DNA of 64,000 nucleotides, taken from positions 114,930 through 178,929 of the forward strand of contig LLCB01000102.1 in the NCBI GenBank assembly GCA_001414345.1, written 5' to 3'. This stretch comes from Hymenoscyphus infarciens. Its lineage: Eukaryota > Ascomycota > Leotiomycetes > Helotiales > Helotiaceae. The notes below the pieces were generated by a model. That model had not been told where the DNA came from and did not search any database. It was given only the letters and a program-made list of their open reading frames with translations. Below are positions 56,528 to 64,000 of this stretch, in pieces (position 1 is the stretch's first letter; each line of letters opens with the position of its first letter). Position numbers and translations under genes: made by a program.

Positions 56528-58313
56528 TATAATAGTACGAAATATATACTATAGAAGAAGAGGTATATAAGAGTGCGTTTAAGACTGAATAACGTATATA
56601 AATACTAAGTACTAATATAGAAGAAAAGGAAAAACTATCTCTCTTCTACTCTAGAAGTAGACTACTATATATAAGAGGTTCAGATAGTATAAAAGAGTCT
56701 AAAACCGACTAAGTCTGAAACCGACTAACGTTATACGCTAGCTAATATAAAAGCCTAAACCTATATAACCTTTCTAAAATAGACGATATAAGATAATAAC
56801 TACTAAAACCTTATATATAGTAGATACTTCTAGCTATCTAGGATAATAGTATACTATTATATCTCTCTCTCTTAAAATAGACTCGTCTCGAGTCTATCTA
56901 TCTCTTATTATTTAAAGTCGAATCGGGATAGTATAAGTATTATAATATTTATCGTATTTATTGATTTTGTTATAAGCGAGAAGATAGATCGAGGTCTGAA
57001 TCGTAGCTAACCCGAGTCTATAGATGCTTTATTTATTAAAATTGTTATAAGCGAGACGAGATGTCGAGATATCGATTTTAGGTCTAAATCGTAACTAAAC
57101 TAATTCGTAGATAATTATAAAAGAGACTTCGTTTCTAATTCTTCTATATTAAAGTAAGTATTCGTATTTACTAAAAGAGTATAGTTCGATCTATTTAGTA
57201 GATTAGAAAAAGTTTAAAGTAAAATTAGAAAAAGTTCAAAGTAAACTCGAAGGTTTAGAGTAGAGTTAGAGGTTATTTAGTTAAGAGGTAGTAATAACTT
57301 AGTTAAGAGCTTACTTCGAGAGTGTACTAACTCGTATCTAATTCGAGTTCGAATAAAAAAAGAACTTCTAGCTTAGCTAGAAGTGAAAAGAAAGTAAAGA
57401 ATATAAGACTTTATACTAGAGTTAGTGAGGTTTTAGCTAGCTAAAAGCGAAGTTGTTACTAAGTTATCGAAGTTGAAATTTATTATCTAAGTATCTAGAG
57501 ATAATAAAAGAGAGAATAGTTTCAGATATAATAGTATCTAAGTTCGGATATAGATATATAGTTATATAAAACTATGTTATTTAGGCCTATAGGCTGTCTT
57601 ATTCTCTTTAGTAATTCGGGTCTAAATCAGAGTACTTAAGAACTTATTTATTATCTTCTAATTCTACTTTAGAAGTAGTAGAAGATTCGTTATCGGATTA
57701 TAGAGAGTTTAGAGCTAAATTAGATAAGAAGAGAGTATTTCAGACCGAAGTACTAATAATATATAACTTAGTATTTTAGCGTATCTCCTTATCTAAAGCT
57801 AAAAGATTAGCTACTATTTTAATAAAGTTATAGTTCTATTATCTCTTTCTTAAAGCGGCTAAGTTTTAGAGCTATATTATAATCTTATTCTATATTTAAA
57901 AGAACTATTCTAATTCTAGTATACCTCTAAGTATAGCTATACTTGAGAAGCGACTCTTAAAATTAGTAAAAGTTTCTTTAGTATTATCTTCTTCTTCTTC
58001 TATCTATAAGACTACGAAAGTATTCTAAGTATCCTCTATTTTATAACTAGTTAAAAAGTAGATATCTAAAAGAGTAACTATATCTTCTTAATCTTTAAAA
58101 GTATTCTAAACCGAGTCTAACTTATATCTAGGCTCTAGGTAGTTCCTAGTAAGTCTAGTTATTATACTCTAAATAAGAGCTTTATATATTAGAGATAAAC
58201 CGTAGTAGTCGGCATTTATATAGAGTCTATCTTATACTAATATCTTCTATTATTAGTATATAGATAAAATACTATTATTTAAAGGTTTAATCTTTTTAGT
58301 TATCTTACTTACT
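56528..58313 (-). mobile_element. Gag-only LTR element, minus orientation, cut off by a LINE
   Basis: One LTR (56,528-56,861, 334 bp including a CCGACTAA-type insertion) is followed by internal sequence that matches the element at 53,301-56,099 in reverse, including the gag relic. Homology stops near 58,313, shortly before the LINE 5' end at about 58,338. The remainder with the other LTR is not in this window. Confidence 0.7.
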
Positions 58314-58337
58314 TTAAATAGCTTTTATTATATAATA

Positions 58338-61300
58338 TATTTAAACTTAAACTTTTTTAGAATTAATAAAGTAACTTTAAAAGCCTTAAAATACGTTTAG
58401 ACAACTATTTAATAGTCTAGAAAGAGACTAAAACACTTTATAATTATACTAAATAATTATAGTAGTAGTAGTAGTAAGAAAAAGAGAGGCTTATAAAGAG
58501 TCTCTATTCTCCTCTTTAAAGTACTAGCGACTAATAAAGATAGTATAATAAACTAAAGAGAGTAGAGTATAAGAGGATAAAAGAGAGTATTAGACTACGC
58601 TAATATAATAGAGAAGAGCTTAATCTAAATATTACTTAACTTAGTAATAGAAGAGAAGAGTATTAAAGTAATTATTAAAGTAGTAAGAAAAGTACTTAAG
58701 TATAAGAGAACTAGGAAGAGAGGAGATAATATAATTATATATAGAATCTTATAAGAGGAGCTTACTATTATAGTTAAGAGAATAGAAGGAATAAAGAAGT
58801 ATAGTCTAACGTAGATAGAGAGAGCTAGAACTAAGAGACTATAAAGAGAGGTAGTAACTATATTATAAAAGGAATATATAGTACTAGCTAAATATATTAA
58901 GGAGATTATAGTCTAAGTAATAAGAATAGATAAAGAGAAGGATAAGCTATTACTAAAGGAGATAATTAGAGTTATAAATATAAGTAGATATAAAGTAGAA
59001 GTAATAGTAGCTTAAAAGCTCTAAAGTAGGGATATTATTATAAGGTTTAAAGAAGAGAAGTAGATAGGATATATATAAGATAATAGCTAAGTAAAGAAGG
59101 TATTTAGATAAGGAATAGTAGTAGTAGTAAGAACGCTTATAGTACTTATAAAAAGAGCTCTAGTAAATATACTTAAGAATAAGAGAAGAAGTATACTATA
59201 AAGTATCTTTTAAGCCTTTAATATAAAGATACTAAAGATTATATAATAAGGAAATAGATATAAAGAGTATTAGAGATAAAAGAGACTAGCTTAAAGGAAC
59301 TATATCTTTAAAGTAGTAATAATAGAGGAAGTAAGAAAGCTATATATAAAGAGAATACTATAAAAGGTATAATACTTCTTATATAAAAGATATGTCTTAG
59401 AAGTAGTAGTATAGAGGTACTATAAGTACTAAAAGTAGAGGTATATAATACGCTTTTATAAATAAGATAAGAAGTATACTTAGTATATAAGTAAGAGGTA
59501 TAAAGAGAGCGAGGAAGAGTACCTTAGTAAGAAAGACTTAAAAGAATACTTAGTAAAGTATAGGAATTATAAAAGAGAATACTTAGTATTTATAAAGAAG
59601 TACTATATAAAGAAGTAATACTATAAATAAATAAGAGAATAATATCTTAATAAAATAATTATATTTATAAACTTATAAAGACTCTTAAAGAAGAGTAAGA
59701 TAGAGATACTTTACTTATTTACTTTTAGCTAAAAAGAGGGCTTATAAAGCTTAAGAAAGAGGTAGAGATAAGGATCTATACTAGAGAGGCTAATAGATAT
59801 AAATAAAGTAGAATATATAAATAGTAATAACCTAACCTAGTTTCTAGAAAGGTTAAGAAGCTCTCTTAGTATAATAAGAGATCTAACTAAGGAAGAAATA
59901 GAAGTAACCTAAACTCTACTTATAGGACTACTATAAGTATAATAGTACTATACTAGAATATAAGAAAGATACTAGAAGCTTTTAATATAGCTTTAAATTA
60001 TAAGAAGGAATATAATATATTAGTAATCTAAGAACTAGTATAGAATAGTATAAGAGACTCCTTTAACTACTTTTTAAGCTTAAGATATAATATAATCTAG
60101 TTAGATAGAGTAATAGTCCTCTTTATATATAAAAGATACCTAAAAGTAAGCTAGATATATATTATAAGTAAGAACTAGGTAAGTATAATAATAGAGGAGA
60201 GAGTAGATAAGATAATAGTCTACTTAATCTATAACTTATAGATAGAGTAGATACTAATTAAGAATATACTCTAGTAAGTAAGACTAAGAAGAGTACTTAT
60301 ATTAGATAACTTAAATACTTACTACCTCTTATAAGATATATATAAGAGATATAATAAGAACATAGACCTTATTCTTAAACTTACTATACTATAGATACTA
60401 GAGAGAGATATACTTTATAATAAAGCTATATAGAGAAGAGAAGGCTCTTATAACTTTATAATTAACCTTACCTTCTTTACTAAGAATATAGTAACCTAGT
60501 AAAGGTCTCTAGACTTATTAAGATTAGACTATATAGCTTAACTTCTTATAATAAAAGTAAGAGAAAGGAGAAAGGTACTATAAGAGCTTAGATTTAGCTA
60601 AAGACTAATAGATAAGATCCTAGTTAAAGTAGAAGCCTCTTACTTAGAAATATCTATAATCTAAAATATATAAGAACTTAAAAGAGTAGTATAAAGACTT
60701 ATAAAAGACCTTTAAAAGATAGTAAAGGCCTTAATACTACTCTAGAAGCTAGATAGAAAGAAGATATAGCCTTAGTAGAATATAAAGGTTAAAGAAGTGT
60801 TAAAGAAAGTAAGGAGATATAAAAGGACTTAGAAGGAGTACTAAATAAGGAGTTTAAGGTAGTAGCTTAATAACGCTCTTTAAGAACTTTAAATAGTAAG
60901 TAGAAAAGTAAAGATAAAGAGCTAGAGAAAGGTATTAGTAAAAGTAGTAAAGAATAAAAGGAAACTCTAGATATTTAAGAAGTAGGTATACTTTAAAAGA
61001 TATATAAGACTAGAAGTACTAATACTACTAATACTTATATTACTTAATAAAATAAAAGATAAGATCTACTAAGAGAAAGCCTATATTCTTATAGAAAAGT
61101 TCTTTCTAGAGTTAATAGCTAACTACTTAAGTATTCTTAATAAAGACTAGAATACTAAGAGCTTCTTTAGAAGGCACTTAGTAAGCTAATATATAACTAA
61201 AAGGTATATTAAGATAGCTATAAGATTAATATTATAGAAAGTACTAGGATTTAATATACTAGTAAATAGCTTCTTAAAAGCTTATAATAAACTATTTTAT

Positions 61301-64000
61301 AAAGTACTTATTATAATAGTAGAAGTAAGCTTCTACTTATAGTACTTTCTATCCTACTTCTACTATATAAAGGTAGTAGTACTAAGAAAACTAGGTAAAA
61401 TAACTAAGGAATAGAGTAAAGTAGAGGCCTACTAGCTAATAGTACTACTCTTAACTATAGATAAGATTCTTAAAAAAGTAATAGTATAAAAGCTTATATA
61501 GCTTATAGAAGAAATAGTAATACTACTAGAGCTATAAATAAGTAACTAGAAGTACTAAAATATAGAGCTAGTAATTAGAATAGTAATAGAGAGTATATAT
61601 ATAGTATAAGAAAATAAGAGCTATATGTTTCTAGCTTAACTAGATATAGTAAGAGCTTTTAACTAAGTAGACTATATATAGCTACTTTATATATTAAGAG
61701 AGAAGAAGGTTTTATAATAAGTAGTAATATAAATAGAAAGCTTTCTCTTTAGATAAAAGGCTATATTATTCTTTAATAAATAATATATAAATAAGAAGAA
61801 CTTAGATTAAAGAGTATTATAAGATTTAATACTATCTTTAATACTATTTATTCTCTTTACTTTAATACTATATAATAACCTAGTAAGAATAGATAAGCTT
61901 ATTATAATAGGCTTTATAGATAATATAAACCTACTTATAATATTAAAAAGTATAGAAGTAAACTATAAAATACTTAAAGTAGCTTAGAAAGTATATAATA
62001 AGTAGACAAATAAGCAAAGAATAGCTTTTAGCTTAGAAAAGATAGTACTTATATACTTTATAAAGATATAAGCTCTATAAAGAGAGACTACCTAGTTTAA
62101 GGATATAAGGCTTATACTAGTAGAGTATATAAAGGTCTTAAGAGTAAAACTTAATAAGAAGCTAAACTAGAAGATATACTAAGAATAAGTATAAAAGAAG
62201 CTAACTATATAGACTTATATACTTATAAGACTTACTAGAAAGATATAAGAAGTAGACTACTACTAAATAAGGTAAATATATATAGTAGTAATAAGAAGCG
62301 TAATAGCTTATAAAGCCTTAGCCTAGTACTATACTACGTCTAAAAGAGAGAACGTAAAAGGGATTATAAGAAGCTTCTCTATATAGTAATTAAAGTACTT
62401 ATAAGTAATAATAGAGATATATAAAGCCACTTCTACCTAGAGTCTAGAGATAGAAGCTAACTACGCTCTAGTTAACTTATATCTTAACTTTAGAGTAGCT
62501 ATTTTTAAAAGAAAGTTCTAAACGTCTAAACTAAGGAAGCTAATCTAAAATACTTATAAGTATATAACTATATAACTAAAAAGAAGGAAAGAACGACTAT
62601 TAAAAGCTAGGAAAATGATATTATACTTATAAAGAGTAAGGTAAGAGTAAGAGAAGAAGTAGAGAGAAGAAGACTTTAAGTATAATATAATACTTATAAA
62701 GTAGAAAGAGCGCTTTAAAGCGTAATAGAGAAGAGCCTAGGAAAAGAACTCGATATAGTATATAAAGATATTAGATAAAGTAGACCTAGAGAGCTAGGAG
62801 CTATAAAAGGTCTATAAAAGGCTTACTAAAGTAAGAAGCTTACTACTTGTCTAAGTATAAATAGAGGTAATAGAGCTTAATACCTTCCTCTTCTTAAAAA
62901 GAGTACTAAACTAGCTAATACTATAGTATATATATATAAGAGATAAAGAGACTATAAGATATCTTATAATATTCTACTAGAATATTCTACTAGAATATTC
63001 TATAGAAAAGAGATATACTAATAAGAGCTCTTAAAAAGCGAATTAGTAACCTTTAAGAGCTAAGAGGAGTACTAGTAAATAAAAAGCTAATAACTAAAAT
63101 AACTACTTAGCTACTTAGACTAGAGAGACTCTAGAAATATAGACTTATAGTAGAGCTCTTAGAAAAAGAGAAGAGAGAGAGTAAGAAAGAGATAAAGGAA
63201 AGAGAGAATAAGAAAGTGACTACTAAGGCTTATTAAAGAGTAAGACCTTAGCTTTAATAATTTTAAGAAGTGCTTAAGAAGTATTAAGATAGTAAGTATA
63301 CTTATTTATACTTCTATATTACTAATATATACTTTAGTAGTTAAGTACTCTAATTAACCTACTACCTTTCTTATTACTAAGTTAAAGAGATAAGCTCTAA
63401 ATAGATAGTAGAAGTAAGTAATAAAAGAAGTATTAGACGCTTAAAGAAAGGCTCGAGTATAATAAAGAACAGAGCTATAAGGCTCTATAAACTAGACTAG
63501 AAGATATACTACTTACTTCTAAAGCTCGGCTTATAGCCTTTGTAGCGTAAGAATAATAAGAAGAATAATAAGAAGAATAATAAGAAGAATAATAAGAATA
63601 ATAAGAATAAGAATAATAAGAAGAATAATAAGAAGAATAATAAGAAGAATAATAAGAAGAATAATAAGAAGAATAATAAGAAGAATAATAAGAAGAATAA
63701 TAAGAAGAATAATAAGAAGAATAATAAGAATAATAAGAATAAGAATAATAAGAAGAATAATAAGAAGAATAATAATAAGAATAATAAGAATAATAATAAG
63801 AATAATAATAAGAATAATAATAATAATAAGAATAATAATAAGAATAATAATAATAATAAGAATAATAATAAGAATAAGAATAATAATAAGAATAATAATA
63901 ATAATAAGAATAAGAATAATAAGAATAATAATAAGAATAATAATAATAATAAGAATAAGAATAATAAGAATAAGAATAATAATAATAATAATAATAATAA
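58338..64000 (+). mobile_element. Tad-like LINE, near full length, RIPed, runs to window end
   Basis: The 5' end is shared with the short derivative at 16,586. An ORF1 relic (about 58,650-59,690) includes the fungal LINE motif L-Q-x-x-D-I-I-I-R-F-K-E-E-K near 59,020 and a Cys-poor remnant of the C-terminal knuckle region near 59,560. The ORF2 relic has an endonuclease start near 60,010 and the RT lead EKAYILIEKFFLELIAN (about 61,075-61,125). It continues with VNSFLKAYN, VVVLRKLGK, the catalytic box GFIDNINLL (61,910-61,936, from an FVDD-type motif), AFSLEKIVLIYF (about 62,029) and an AYKAT-like IYKATST-SLE segment (about 62,420). It ends GTAGCGTAAG at about 63,550 followed by a 450-bp microsatellite. 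Nearly all stops are TAA/TAG. Confidence 0.87.
63551..64000 (+). repeat. AATAAG/AAGAAT microsatellite tail of the LINE
   Basis: About 450 bp of GAATAATAAGAA-type 3-, 6- and 9-mer repeats continue to the end of the window. They start exactly at the LINE 3' terminus, where the other copies have only about 20-30 bp of AAT repeats. Only A, T and one-strand G are present. Confidence 0.9.

Noticed and set aside
1..64000. CRISPR arrays, bacterial operons, tRNA or rRNA genes
   Set aside because: None seen; intron-containing genes and retroelements indicate a eukaryotic nuclear genome, and no tRNA-like T-arm/A-box pairs or rRNA motifs were spotted by eye.

Overview
The window reads as a filamentous ascomycete (Pezizomycotina) chromosome with a two-compartment, isochore-like layout. 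Gene islands of ordinary composition (about 6.1-16, 23.2-35.4 and 46.6-52.6 kb) alternate with very AT-rich blocks (1-6, 16.3-23.2, 35.4-46.6 and 52.7-64 kb) full of retrotransposon relics. The relics look mutated by RIP (repeat-induced point mutation): CpA has become TpA on both strands, and old reading frames survive with only TAA/TAG stops. Short introns of about 49-67 nt with GTAAGN/GTAGG donors and YAG acceptors support a filamentous fungus. The two-speed layout is compatible with Leotiomycetes, but the class is a guess.

Left part: an AT-rich block runs into the 3' half of a minus-strand coiled-coil gene (about 4,150-6,834). That gene is interrupted by a 772-bp hAT-type element with a perfect 8-bp target duplication and has been riddled with RIP-type stops. 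Next come an unrecognised two-exon gene (7,813-9,530), a long gene-poor stretch, and a conserved-looking fungal gene of unknown function (13,829-15,276).

Second block (16.3-23.2 kb): a compact, little-mutated, internally deleted LINE derivative, then copies of a gag-only LTR retrotransposon.

Central island: mitochondrial ribosomal protein Mrp51, thymidylate synthase (convergent with it), a CorA-like membrane protein, and a divergently transcribed protein with a RelA/SpoT nucleotidyltransferase domain, followed by a decayed NACHT (NLR-type) gene. Two tiny TA-flanked MITE families with shared termini sit at both edges of the following AT block (34.2 and 35.3 kb; 47.2 and 48.7 kb).

Third block (35.4-46.6 kb): two direct copies of a large repeat carrying a Mutator-like 550-580 bp MITE, separated by a Tad-like LINE whose RT catalytic motif has been removed by a 33-nt deletion. 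A solo LTR lies in the right copy. The next island has one supported gene, a three-repeat zinc-binding protein (50,680-51,857).

The last block (52.7-64 kb) holds a structurally complete gag-only LTR element (53,301-56,099, 5-bp TSD AGCTA), a second copy in opposite orientation, and a nearly full-length Tad-like LINE that appears to break that copy and ends in a long AATAAG-type microsatellite.

Housekeeping genes (MRP51, thymidylate synthase) sit in the central island, while decayed or unrecognised genes sit near block edges. The most interesting items are the RSH-domain gene with its spliced uORF, the RIP-eroded coiled-coil gene, and the LINE-derived mini-element.
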